The notes under the pieces: model-generated | What the model saw: the letters and a program-made list of their open reading frames with translations, nothing else | The model's database searches: none | What the model was told of the DNA's origin: nothing | Shown here: one piece after another, positions 23,472 through 34,478 of the stretch | Layout of the letters: the number at the start of each line of letters is the position of its first letter | How positions within the stretch are numbered: the stretch's first letter is position 1 | Program-made: the position numbers and the translations under genes | Assembly (NCBI GenBank): GCA_003049485.1 | Contig: PYST01000037.1 | Location: 1-64,000, forward strand | Reading direction: 5' to 3' | DNA: 64,000 bases | From: Ophioceras dolichostomum | Taxonomy: Eukaryota > Ascomycota > Sordariomycetes > Magnaporthales > Ophioceraceae

Positions 23472-25153
23472 TCGGCGGTGGGCATGCTTGTCTTGTTTCC
23501 CCTTCTTTCGGTTTGTCTGTCATTTTGTTCACGCGTTGCTTTTTGGGCATCTCGGGCGTATGGATGGATGTGCGTCTTCCTGTTGGTGTACACGAGGGTC
23601 GGGGGGCGGGTCCGTTGGCTTGGGCATCATACATATAAACCGGTAGTGCTTTAGGGAGTATGATGGATGATGGATGATGGACGAATCATGGGTAAAGTAA
23701 CAACGAACAAGTCCGTGGAGGGTGAAGGCGGATTCGGGAGCGCCGAGTTACTTGTGGAGGGCATTATTTCGTGTTAACCCTTGGTTGGGTCGTCCACCAG
23801 CATGTATAGGTATCAGCATGAAAACGATGCATCTTTACTGGCGTCGTCGGCTCGAAGAATAGTAATCTCATTTGTTTTCAGTTGATCATGAGTCTTTCCC
23901 GCGGATAATCCGTCTCTAAGTAAAAGATTCCAGGTATAGCGGAAGGAGAAGAAGTGGGGCGATGGATGAAGGGACGGGCCTCATTTTTATCAAATTGTTC
24001 TTTTTTTTTTCTTTTTGCCTTGGTTCGTTTTATGATGGCGACTAGACTAAGGCAACTGACCACTACCTAGGTAATAATCAGCCAACCGTGAGAGACAGCC
24101 TCCCGGGATCCCTGTCTGCCTATTCCCCAACCACCCTCACCCGCCTAGTCAGTCTCTCACGAGAGGTGATACAAGGAAGGCTGTAGGTTAGTGTGTCGGC
24201 TTGTGAGGCTAGAATCACCGTTATGCACAACGCGGTGTGGTTTAGGCAGCCGGCAGCACACCAGACGGTGAGATTGAAACCCCCTAGCACGAGAGCGCGG
24301 CCGCCGGGGAGGTTGGTATTTCCCGTCGAGATACCAAAAGGGGGAAGAACTAAACAATGCAAAGTCGGGGGGTAATAGAAAGCAGAGTAAGCTCCTATCG
24401 TCATGTCGCCACCACCGTTGAGAGAAGGGGTGGCGATGAAAACAGAGACAGAGAGAGCATGATAGAGACCGCGCAGAAACCCACTGATAACGCCATCCTG
24501 GAGAGAAAGGGAACTAAGAGAGAACTTTTTCCTCCAATAACCATGCCATCCATCCACCCACCCCTCCTGCTTTTGAAGGCCAGGGTCAACACTACATGAC
24601 AATTACAGTAGCTCTGATGTGATTTACATCGCCACCACTGTAGCTGGTGTGAGACCTAGTGCTAAGCAAACAAGGGCACGGAGATATAAACGAGAAAAAA
24701 AGAAAGCAAAGTCGGAGAAAGGAGGACAAAATCCCCGAGGTCTATCCGTACATGATAAAATCTGCTGCGGCAGCCACCCGACCAGAGAGAGATAAGAGCA
24801 AGAGGATTTTCTCACTTGTCCTATTTTTTGTATGCTATCACGTTCCACCCCGGAAATGATGTGGTGTGCACTTGATGATGGATGATGTTCCGCATCGAAA
24901 TAGGGAGAGGGATATCAGAAATAGCATTGCGGCAGAGAAAAAGGAAAAGGCAAAAGAAAGATGTGAAGAATGAGAGCCCAGGTAAAAGAAAACCGAGACT
25001 AAGAGGGACGGTGGAAGAAAGCTAGGTAGGATTCGATATCAAATGCATGGTATCATCTGAGGAGGGGCGGGCACGCACGAGCTGGCTGATGCCGCGAATG
25101 ATGCCCTTTTCTGTATCAGGTGAGACGATCGCGGAGATGATGGTCGATGTGCT
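23472..25153. other. Convergent 3' flanks of the unknown membrane-protein gene and PAB1
   Basis: Contains a GGATGAT-type short repeat around 23660-23682 and a perfect TACCTAGGTA palindrome at 24064-24073. Open frames of up to 160 codons on the minus strand have no recognisable content. The 3' UTRs of both neighbours should fall here. Confidence 0.5.
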
Positions 25154-27607
25154 TTAAGCCTTCTTCTCATCCTTCTTCGGCGACACGCCTAGGGGAACGC
25201 CCTCATCGGAGCCTTGCGTCCTGACGTACTCGTCGTAAACGGCGAGCGCCTCGTCGACCTTGGACCGGAGAGCGCCGTCGTCCTCGATGCTAGAGGGTGT
25301 TTTGTTAGTGTCTGATCCCACCGATTGGGGCGGATTAGCACAAGGTTGTGGGGTGTCATACAGTTGCACGAGTTCCTGGTTGTCCATCTCTAGTAGCATG
25401 CCGGTGATCTTGCCAGCCAGTTCGGGTTGGATAGCCTGGATCTTTGGGAAGATGACCTCGCCAAGGACCTGCTTCTGCTGGGCGGGGTTGCCCGCAGCGG
25501 ACAGCTGCTCCGAGAGGAGGTTGCCGGGGTTGAGGGGGGGAGCACCAGGGCCGGCCATGGGACCAGCTGGCATTCCCCGGCCGGCCTGAGGTGGCACACC
25601 GCCGAATGAGGGCCCACGAGGGCCAGCCATGGCACCGCGGCCGGCACCAGCGCCGGGCTGCGGTTGGCGCGGGTTCGGGGGGTAGCCGGGCATACCGCCA
25701 GGGCCGACAGGCATACCGGGCATGCCAGCGGGCATTCCGGGCACGGCGCCAGGCTGCTGACCCTGCATCGGGCCACGTCCAGCGGGAACACCACGGCCGG
25801 CGCCACCACCGAGGGCGGCCGACTGGATCTGTTGCATAGCAGCAATGTACTGAGGGTTGTTGGGCTGGCCGTAAGGGCCCTGGGGCGGGAATTGGCCGGG
25901 CATGCCGTACATGGGCGGAATCTGCTGCGGCATGGCACCGCGACCACCCTGCTGGCCGGCGAAGCCCGGAGCGGCGGGGAACTGGCCAGGGCGGCCGCCC
26001 TGGACGCCAGGCATGCCCATAGCGGGCTGGGGGAAGGGCATTCCCCGACCGGCAGCGCCAGGAGGCAGGAAACCGCCGGGAGTCTGGCCCGGGCCGTAGA
26101 AGACGGGGGTCTGCAGGAATTGCGGCATGCCGGCGGCGGCTGCCTGCTGCTGCTGCCGCAGTTGGTTGCGAGCCTGAATGCTAGCCTCCAGCTGGCTCTT
26201 GCGAACATCCTTGCGCTGGGCCAGGGCAACGTACAGCGGCTTGCCGTTGATCATGCGCTGGTTCATCTCGGCGACAGCCTTGGTGGCGTCATCAGGGTTG
26301 GCGAAGCAGACGAAGCCAAAGCCCTTGCTCTTACCAAGTTTCGGCTTCTTCTCGGTCTTGTCTTCACTGCCCTCCACGGCGGCAGCATCCTCCTTCTGGT
26401 TCTCCTTCCCCTCGCCGGCCTGGCTTGGCTCCTCGTCCTCGCCGGCATCAGTCGCCGAGTCACGCATGACCTTGCTCGATGTGATCGGGCCGAACTCGGC
26501 GAACAAGTTGCGCAGCTTGTCGTCGTCGACATCGTCGTCCAGGTTCTTCACGTACAGGTTGACGCCCTGATATTTGCTAGCCTTCTCCTGGCGGGCAGCC
26601 TCGTACGACTTGCGTAGCTCCTCCTCACGCTCGTGCTTCTTTTGGGCCCGGCCAACGTACAGGTCCTGGCCGTGGAAGTCCTTGTTGTTGAGCTCCTCAA
26701 CTGCCTGAGCGGCGGCCTCGTGCGTGGTGAAGTTGACGAAGCCGAATCCGCGGCTCTTGCCAGTCTCCATATCCCTGGCCAACGACGACGAAGTGACCTT
26801 GCCGTACTTCTCAAACAGGGTGCGGAACTCGTCGTCCGTCACGTCCGCCTGGATGTTCTTGACGTAGATGTTGGTGAAGTTGGCCTTCATCTCCTCAAAC
26901 TTGCTCTGGCGGTCCTTCTTGGGGATGTGGTGGCCGACGTAGACCTTCTTCTCGTTCAACAGCATGCCGTTGACGTGCTTGATGGCCTGCGCAGCCGCCT
27001 CGTCGGTCTCGTAGTGCACGAAGCCGTAGCCCTTCGAGTTGCCGTTCTCGTCCTGCGCCACCTTGCAGCTCAGGATGTTGCCAAAGGCAGCGAAAGTGTC
27101 GTGGAGAGCCTTGTTGTCGATGGCCACATCCAGGTTCTTGATGAAGACGTTGCCCGATCCCGTCTTGCGCAGCGCCGGATCGCGCTGGGACCACATGATG
27201 CGGCATGGCCGGCCCTTGATCAGCGTGTAGTTAAGCTCCTCGAGGGCCTTCTCGCCGTCAGCAGTCGAGTTGTAGTTGACGTAAGCGTAACCGAGCGAGC
27301 GGCGGGTGACGGCGTCGCGGCAGACACGAATGGAGGCGACCGAGCCAATTTGGGAGAAAAGCTCGAACAGCATGGCCTCGGTGACGGACGGATCGAGCTC
27401 GCCGACGTACAGAGAGGCCGAAGCCTGCGAGTGGGGGGCAGCGGAGCCGGGGGTCGGGCCGGCGGTGTCGAGGTCCTCGCCAGGGAAGTCGGCGCGGTTG
27501 ATGTTGGTGTTGAGAGCGGCGGGGGCCTTGTCACCGCCGTTGAGGCTCGTGCCAGCCAGATCGGCGGCAAGCTGGTCAACGCTACCGGTAGCGATAGAGG
27601 AGGCCAT
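25154..27607 (-). CDS. PAB1: Cytoplasmic poly(A)-binding protein
   Basis: Exons 27607-25362 and 25289-25154 encode 793 residues. Four RRMs lie at about residues 64-142, 152-230, 245-322 and 348-466, with RNP motifs such as SLYVGEL, NVFIKNLD, GYGFVHY, NIYVKNI, GFGFVNF, NLYVKNLD and GFGFVCF. RRM4 carries a roughly 40-residue acidic/Lys insertion between its second and third strands. A Gly/Met/Pro/Gln-rich linker of about 200 residues follows, then a PABC/MLLE domain (NLLSEQLSAAGNPAQQKQVLGEVIFPKIQ... GKITGMLLEMDNQELVQLIEDDGALRSKVDEALAVY). The protein coats poly(A) tails, aiding translation and regulated deadenylation; the MLLE domain binds PAM2 peptides. The last intron (25290-25361, GTATGA...CTAAC...TCTAG) is 72 nt, in frame and stop-free; removing it restores the family sequence QELVQLIEDD. 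The start at 27607 is the first ATG in frame; upstream only a TTG is available. Confidence 0.96.
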   Translation of the reverse strand: MASSIATGSVDQLAADLAGTSLNGGDKAPAALNTNINRADFPGEDLDTAGPTPGSAAPHSQASASLYVGELDPSVTEAMLFELFSQIGSVASIRVCRDAVTRRSLGYAYVNYNSTADGEKALEELNYTLIKGRPCRIMWSQRDPALRKTGSGNVFIKNLDVAIDNKALHDTFAAFGNILSCKVAQDENGNSKGYGFVHYETDEAAAQAIKHVNGMLLNEKKVYVGHHIPKKDRQSKFEEMKANFTNIYVKNIQADVTDDEFRTLFEKYGKVTSSSLARDMETGKSRGFGFVNFTTHEAAAQAVEELNNKDFHGQDLYVGRAQKKHEREEELRKSYEAARQEKASKYQGVNLYVKNLDDDVDDDKLRNLFAEFGPITSSKVMRDSATDAGEDEEPSQAGEGKENQKEDAAAVEGSEDKTEKKPKLGKSKGFGFVCFANPDDATKAVAEMNQRMINGKPLYVALAQRKDVRKSQLEASIQARNQLRQQQQAAAAGMPQFLQTPVFYGPGQTPGGFLPPGAAGRGMPFPQPAMGMPGVQGGRPGQFPAAPGFAGQQGGRGAMPQQIPPMYGMPGQFPPQGPYGQPNNPQYIAAMQQIQSAALGGGAGRGVPAGRGPMQGQQPGAVPGMPAGMPGMPVGPGGMPGYPPNPRQPQPGAGAGRGAMAGPRGPSFGGVPPQAGRGMPAGPMAGPGAPPLNPGNLLSEQLSAAGNPAQQKQVLGEVIFPKIQAIQPELAGKITGMLLEMDNQELVQLYDTPQPCANPPQSVGSDTNKTPSSIEDDGALRSKVDEALAVYDEYVRTQGSDEGVPLGVSPKKDEKKA
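25290..25361 (-). other. In-frame, stop-free 72-nt intron within the PAB1 MLLE domain
   Basis: Donor GTATGA, branch CTAAC and acceptor TCTAG define the intron on the minus strand. Its length is 24 codons and the frame is open through it, so retention would insert 24 residues (starting YDTPQPC) between LVQL and IEDD in a helix of the MLLE domain without truncating the protein. Family conservation says the spliced form is standard. Confidence 0.85.
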
Positions 27608-29703
27608 GGTGATGGACGAATAAAAGCGCGACGATGTCAAGTCTGCGCAAAGGGTGTCAATATCAGAGTTGAATGGTGCAACGCGCTTGGTGAATGCAGC
27701 ACTTTCGAGGACACGCTAGTAGGTAGAATGGTCGCGGGTATTTGGGGATTCGAGGATGAGGAGAGGAGAGCAAAGGAGCGGAGAGTGGAGAAATGCGAGG
27801 GCGTGATATAGAGACTCAGGCCGGCAAGCATTCGAAGTCGAGTGTGTCCTCGATAGCAATGACGGACTGACTTGCCTTAGAAGATCAGGGACGCGGGGGA
27901 TCAGGACAAAGAGGACCGATCGCCGTTTGGATACAAAGGCGAAGAGCGAGACCTTTGTCAGGGTTGGACAGATGCGGTGAGTAGCAGCGGCAGAATCGAC
28001 GGGACCGGAACAAGGCAGGCTGTCGTCGACGATTGCTGGATCCTCGGATTTTCTATTTTCTGAATTTTTTTTGTTCTTTTCTGGCGGAAAAGCTGGGCTG
28101 ATTTTTTTTCTCGACACCGCTGTGCCAAGGGTTTTTCTGTGGATTTTTAATTTTTTTTGTTGATTTTCGATGGGAGGTCGAGCTTGCTTGAGCGCAGCAT
28201 TCAAGCACGAAGACCGCACTTCAAGACTGAACTCGATGTGTGGTGGGAAGGGTGAGGTTGGAGGTTAAGAAGGAATCTTGCCTTTGTGCAGGATTCGAGG
28301 AGGGTGTCTGTGACTTTTTTTTTTCTTGCCCTCTTTTGACATTCTAACACGGTACCCACTTCCTTCTTCGTTTGCTCTGACGGGTGGCAGATAAGTGGGG
28401 CCAATGACGGTTTTTAGTTGGTGCTTCCGTACCGCGCAAACCCCGAGTCAAACGCGGTTGCCACTCTGGCAGCATCAAACTTTATTTCTTTATTTACCAA
28501 GCAGAAAGATCAATCAACACAGGAACTTGAGGCCGATGTGTAGCTCACACCTGCCTTGAAGTATTCCGTCTATCAGATGAGTCACCCAAAGGCCGTAAAG
28601 CTGAAAGCACGACGTCCAGCACCACTCTGTAGTCTGCTTCCGTATTCTCTTTTCCTCTTTCTTCTTTCCACAGGGATGTGGACCACTAGCAATCGAGACA
28701 ATATCACCTAGATGCCTGAGGCACTCTTTGAGCTGTAGACTGTCCACCTTTGAAGAAGAGGTTTACACTGATCGACGCGTGAGGTACCAGGCAGAACTTA
28801 ACTCAGATTTGAGTTGTCCTTGGTACTGCGCTATCTGCCAGACGCCAATGCCATGTGCCAGATGCCTGATGCCAGGTGCCGGTGCGAGTCCCTTATCATC
28901 TGCTTATCGGCTCAAGCATGCCCCACACTCAACACGGACAGCTCCAACCCGACTCCAAAACAATGAGGGGCGAAGATCCAGCTGGAGGCAACCCTCGGTG
29001 GTGGGACGAAGATCTGGGGGATGATAAATACTAAATAACCAAATGATAATGTGACTGCACGACTTCTTGTGGCTGCTAGAACGTTCTGTGATTTGGGCAA
29101 CGAAAGCTACTCGATTGTTTCGCCTGCAGCTTTGAGCTAGTCGAGTTGCTCCATTCCGAGGGTGCCGAACCCGTTTTGCGCAAATTCGGAATTCTTCTCT
29201 GCTTGCCCACGGGCACGCATGTGTCATAGCCCAGGCAGCTCTGCCATGTTGGCCGTGAAAAGTACCCCCACCCCACCACTATCATCAGCTCCCATCCCGA
29301 CCTCAAGACGGACCACCGCCGCTTTTCTTGCATTCACCTGCCCTGCTAATACAATCTACAAAAGAGGGACTGTCCCATGGGCAGCCTGATGAATATTGAG
29401 ACGGCCCTAAGGAACTGTCCGAACTCCCAACGTGGCACGTCACGGTTCCTCCTGGTTTCGTTTTCGTTTTCTCAGCCGCGTCTCACCTCAATGCTAAGCA
29501 TCCGATGACGGAACCTTCTTAACCTCACTTGTAACGCTGTTTACAGCAATTTCTTCTTCGGTGGCTAGCTGATTTCGCCTGTTCTTCCCATCTTCGATTC
29601 TCCTCTTTGCCAGCGCTCTTTCCGTTTCGCCTCCGCGACCCGAGCTTGCCTAAGTCAACAAACGCCAGTCTCGGTCTTCTGAATCCTAGTCCCCACCCTC
29701 ACC
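27608..29703. promoter_or_regulatory. Divergent promoter region of PAB1 and HUL5
   Basis: About 2.1 kb separate the two start codons. T and A homopolymer tracts of 7-9 bases cluster at about 28060-28165 and 28315-28330. A degenerate TGCCAGATGCC-type repeat lies at about 28845-28885. The PAB1 side is purine-rich on the plus strand near 27750, giving a pyrimidine-rich PAB1 leader. GCAAGTCAGT near 27870 on the minus strand could be a GC-type donor of a PAB1 leader intron, with no secure partner. No separate gene is supported. Confidence 0.5.
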
Positions 29704-32700
29704 ATGTTCCCGACATTTTCTGGGAGCTCGCGACGGCCGAGAAACGTCAACCTCAGCGGCCAGAAGAGCAATCCCTTCGCCGGCACGGGCTGGCAGCCTC
29801 CATCCTCGTCCGTCGGCTCGTCTAAATCCGTCGCCGAAGCTCAGGCTGACCGCCAGAGGAGGCAGCAAGAACGAGACCGCCTCAAAGCGGCACAGCAGAT
29901 CCAGCGGACATGGAGGGGACACAATGCCAGGCAGGGCCTGAGGATGGAGCGCCGGGAGGCGTTTGATGCGCTCTACAGTCCGGGGGCGGATGCTGTAAGC
30001 GTGGATGATCGGCTGCTCAAGGCATTCCTGCTTTTGCAGGGAGTCTTCCGTGCGAGCATGCCCGGGGACTGCCAACGGCTCGTCCTCCTGGCCCGAGACC
30101 TCGAGCAAAATCAGTATTCTGTCATCAAGTCGGGCAGGATACCACCAGAGAGGCTGAAGGGCCTGGTTCAGATGCTCTCTGCTGCTCTGAGATTGTAAGC
30201 TCGGTTTTAGTCCCTTCATGTCAAAGTCCCTGTGAGGTCTCTAGAAACAACACTCATTGCTAACCTCTCATCAACGTCGCTTTATAGGACCCAACCACCA
30301 GAGACCTTCTCAATTCTGATCGAGGCGCTGATACGAATCGTCAATGTGCACCCGCAGTCGGTTTCGGACGACTTGGACACATACTACGCCCTTCTGGCCG
30401 ACCTGGACATCGCGAAGGATCCTTCTGACCCAGAGCGCTCCCGATTGCTTCTCAAGGCTGTTCTACTTCCCCTAGTGGCGGAAGCGGAAGCAGCAGGTGC
30501 GTAGTTCCTCGTACACTTCCCGGCAGCCCCTGATGCCAACCCCGGGATCTCGGAGCATCGTCCTGACACATCATATCCTTCAGGCCCACTGGCAATGAAG
30601 GCCTATCGCAGCTTTATGCTGTCCTTCCTTTCCGTTCCCGATCTCGCGGTGATACAACAGAATACAAGCAACATCGCTGATAGCATCAGCATGGAGCAGC
30701 TGTCGTCTGCCGTCCTAGACGTGTTCTCATCAGGGTCTGTTGCCGACCTACCAAAACCGCAACTGCTCTGGCTTCTGGCCAGTCTCATCGGCTTGCAGCG
30801 CGCTAAGCCGGCGGCTCTCCGCAACTCGGCATATCCGAAGGCGCTGTACCTCTTGTTGTCGACCCTTGCGAACGACATTCGCGTCCACTTCCCAACCCGG
30901 ATTCCAGGAGGCAATGCAGGTAAAGGTCCTAAAGACTTGTTGCCAGAATATGTCAAGGCGCAGTTGTCCTCACTCGTCGAGCGCCGCGCCATCGCAGATC
31001 TGCTAGACAAGTTCACCTTGTAAGTCCGATTCCAGACTGCAGCTTGCTCCCCTGGATAGCTTGGTCGCCGATCAACGACATCATTTGCTTGAGTTGACTA
31101 ACATGCCATGATAGCGATTACGCCGGTACATCCAGTGATGCTGCCGAGGATGCCAGTGTCCTTGCCGGCTATATCTTAACTCTGATCCGCTGCTTCCCCG
31201 GATTCGGAGATGATATCAGGATGAGGCTATATCTCGCAGATATTACGGGACGTTCGGGCAAAATGCCCTCAACCAGGTTCTTCTGCGCGGCTGTCTCCCA
31301 GACCAAGGTTTTCACCCGCATCGTCTCCAATGACAAGGCGACCTTGAACTTCCTCCTCCAGAGGAAATACTTCCAACCTTCTTCGACAATCACGAAGGAC
31401 TCGGAGTGGGACCGCGAGTGGCGCACCGTGCTGCTCTTTTTGGAACTGTACGTTTTCGTGCTGCGGCTTACCGACGACGAAGACTTCTTCGGCGGCTTTG
31501 CCGGTCCTGTGACAAGCACCAAGCCGCCATCTCGTCTCAGCACCTGCAGCCTCCCGTTGAGTGACGTCAAGAACGTCTCCCTCTTCCTGAGGAACCTAGG
31601 ATTCACGCTGCATTACCACGCGGCGGAGCTGCTGCAGGGCGAAGGTTCGACCGACGAATCGGCAGAAGTGTCTATGAACGACATCGTGAACATGACTTCG
31701 CCCATCGGTGCGAAGGGCAAGGGCAAATCTCATAACAAGGAGGCGCCATCCTTCAACGTTATCTCTGGTATCGACTTCGACGCGTTCCGCAACATCGTCA
31801 CGACGGCGATGCGGATGCTCTACGAGCGTGACTCACGGAGACCGTTTCTTCCTAAAGGTCATTGGCTTATGACGTCCCGGTTCGACATGGAGAGTTTCCT
31901 CTCGGCGGTGGTACTCGAGGAACAGAGGCAGCATGATCTCAGGGAGTCCGGAAGTGATGATGATGCCGACGGCGGAGCTAGCGATAATGAGGATAGCGAC
32001 GATGCAATGGTAGGCAGCAGCGCTACCCGGTCATTCTCGTGGGCAACACAGCTTCATTCACGACACGCCATATTGGAGCAGCGCAAGGCACGACACAAGA
32101 AGCAGCAGCGCGATCGGACGATGGCTATGATCGGGCCAAGGCTGGAGATCCTTCGCAGCATGCCGTTCGTTATCCCGTTCGAGACGCGAGTGACGATCTT
32201 CCGGCAATTCGTGTTCCTCGACAAGCACCGGCGTCGCGGTGGACACATCGATCCAGACCAGTGGCGCAACTTCGTGCTGCAGGGGAACGGCAACCCCCTC
32301 GACCCTGACGCAAACCAGGGCAGGGGCGTGATCGGCCGCCACCACGCCAAGATTCGGCGTGGCAACGTGTTTAACGACGCACTCGAGCAGTTCTACGAGC
32401 TAGGCGACGGCCTCAAGGAGCCGATCCAGATCACGTTCGTTGACCAGTTCGAGACGGTCGAGGCAGGTATCGATGGCGGCGGCGTCACCAAGGAGTTCCT
32501 TACCAGCGTGACCAAGGAGGCCTTCACGCCCGACCAGCACAACCTGTTCGTGGCCAACCAGTCGAGCGCGCTCTACCCGAGCCCCTTCGCACTCGACCAG
32601 CTGCATGACTCGCTGCGCCGGGCCGGGCTGAAGGAGGGCGAGGAGGAGTGGAACGAGCAGGTGCAGAACCTGCTGGAGCAGTACGAGTTCCTCGGCCGCA

Positions 32701-33527
32701 TCGTCGGCAAGTGCATGTACGAGGGCATCCTCATCGACGTCGTCTTCGCAGGCTTCTTCCTGCTGAAATGGACGTCGTCCTCGGCCAACGACTCGGGATA
32801 CCGCGCCAGCATCAACGACCTGCGCGAGATGGACGAGGAGCTGTACCAGGGCCTGCTGCGCCTCAAGAACCTGAAGGGCGACGTGTCGGCGCTGGAGCTC
32901 GACTTCACCATCAGCGACCAGATCTCGCTGCCCGGGGCGACCACCGCCACCATCACGCGCGAGCTGATGCCGAAGGGCCGCGACACGCTCGTCACCAACG
33001 AGAACAGGCCGCTGTACATGTCGTACGTGGCGCGCCACCGCCTCGTCGCGCAGCCATACCAGCAGACGCGCGCGTTCCTGAGGGGCCTGGGCTCGATCAT
33101 CGACCCGTCGTGGCTGTCGATGTTCAACCAGAACGAGCTGCAGCGGCTCGTTGGCGGCGACTCGTCGGAGATCGACGTCGACGACCTGCGCCGCAACACC
33201 ATCTACAGCGGCGTCTACACGCTGGGCGACGACGGCGAGGAGCACCCGACGGTGAAGCTGTTCTGGCGCGCCATGCGGGAGTTCAAGGACGACGAGCGCA
33301 GGGCCGTGCTCAAGTACGTCACGTCCACGCCCCGCGCGCCGCTGCTGGGGTTCGCGCAGCTGAGCCCCAACTTCAGCATACGCGACGGCGGGGGGGACCC
33401 GGACAGGCTGCCGAGCGCGAGCACGTGCGTCAACCTGCTGAAGCTGCCGCGGTACCCGACGCTGGAGCTGCTGAAGAGGAAGCTGAAGTATGCTATTTCT
33501 TCGAATGCTGGGTTTGACTTGAGCTGA
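29704..33527 (+). CDS. HUL5: HECT-type E3 ubiquitin ligase, Hul5/UBE3C family
   Basis: Four exons, 29704-30194, 30288-30496, 30584-31019 and 31115-33527, encode 1182 residues. An IQ motif (AAQQIQRTWRGHNARQ, about residues 60-76) follows a basic Q/R-rich segment, as in Hul5 and UBE3C. A long helical middle part contains an acidic stretch (ESGSDDDADGGASDNEDSDDA). The HECT domain begins near residue 818 (ITFVDQFETVEAGIDGGGVTKEF) and runs to the end. The catalytic Cys is C1150 in STCVNLLKLP, 33 residues from the C terminus, the usual position. Hul5 works at the proteasome, extending ubiquitin chains on slowly degraded or misfolded proteins. The introns (93, 87 and 95 nt) have donors GTAAGC, GTGCGT and GTAAGT and end in TATAG, TTCAG and GATAG. 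Phases are consistent through all joins. Codon use becomes strongly GC-ending in the HECT domain. Confidence 0.95.
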
Positions 33528-34478
33528 GTGAGTGCATGCATGCATGTGAGTGGTCGGTTGGTTGTGTCTGTCTATCCTCGTGAAGGGACGGACCGGACCG
33601 GACCGACTTGGCTTCTTCTTTTTTTTCTTTCTTCTCGTCCCTGTCTGATATGCGGAGGGAGGGATACGGAAATGAGAGTGAAACAGAGGCGGAAGTATGT
33701 AGTAGGGGACTGTGTTTGGTACTCAAGTCTCTACCTAGGTAGGCTCGACTAACGACGAATCTGAACACACACGGCCCCTCCTCGACGATATGAGACGCCT
33801 ATAGGATGGATGGTCGGTGAAGTGGAAGTCAAACAGCTAGCAGGCGAAATTTCTAGTCCCTTTTTTTCCCCTCCTTGTCCACTATCACAAGGCGGGGGTC
33901 TCTTTGCGAGCGCATATTCATACTGCTTTGTCCTATCTTGTCGCGTTAGTGTTCGTGCAGAGGCTAGGGCATGAGAACAGAAGATAAGGGATGTTTCTAG
34001 GCAGTTGTAGTATCATAACAGAGAAAAAAAAATGATACATGTGTAACTGACAATAGTCGCGCTCTCGTGTCTGTTTCTATTGTGTGCTTGTACAGCTGAC
34101 GACGGGACAGGGAGGCAGCAAACCAGGAGCCAGCTTTTCCAAAGGGCAAGCCATTGAGATCGCCACCCTCGACCTGAGTCCCCAGGTTTCGGTGGGCTTC
34201 AAACATGATAGATAGTCGGTTGCCAGATCTGCATTGGCAGTAGATAGTAGCAGCTGTGCCTGGAAAAGCATTCTCTTTTTTTTATACCCATACTACCAAC
34301 CCAAATCCTCAAGATATTAGGTATAATCGCCGTTTTTTAGTTCTACTTTTCGCTTCCTACCGTTGCGCCTAAGAAAAACTACAACCACCACATACAGGTA
34401 TCAAATCGGATCACGCTCAACCGTCTTTTTGACATTCCAACCTTTTTCCATTCTTCTTATCTCTCCACCTCCTCCCCT
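33528..34478. other. Convergent 3' flanks of HUL5 and PRO2
   Basis: Holds TGCATGCATGCATG at 33533-33546, immediately after the HUL5 stop, GGACC repeats at about 33588-33604 and a perfect TACCTAGGTA palindrome at 33732-33741. Short A/T-rich stretches around 34260-34340 may carry polyadenylation signals of either gene. No gene-like frame is seen. Confidence 0.5.

Noticed and set aside
26633..27811. 392-codon plus-strand frame opposite PAB1
   Set aside because: Antisense shadow of a highly codon-biased gene; its sequence is the complement of the RRM-coding exons.
32400..33545. 381-codon minus-strand frame opposite HUL5
   Set aside because: Antisense shadow of the GC-ending codons of the HECT domain; no family features.
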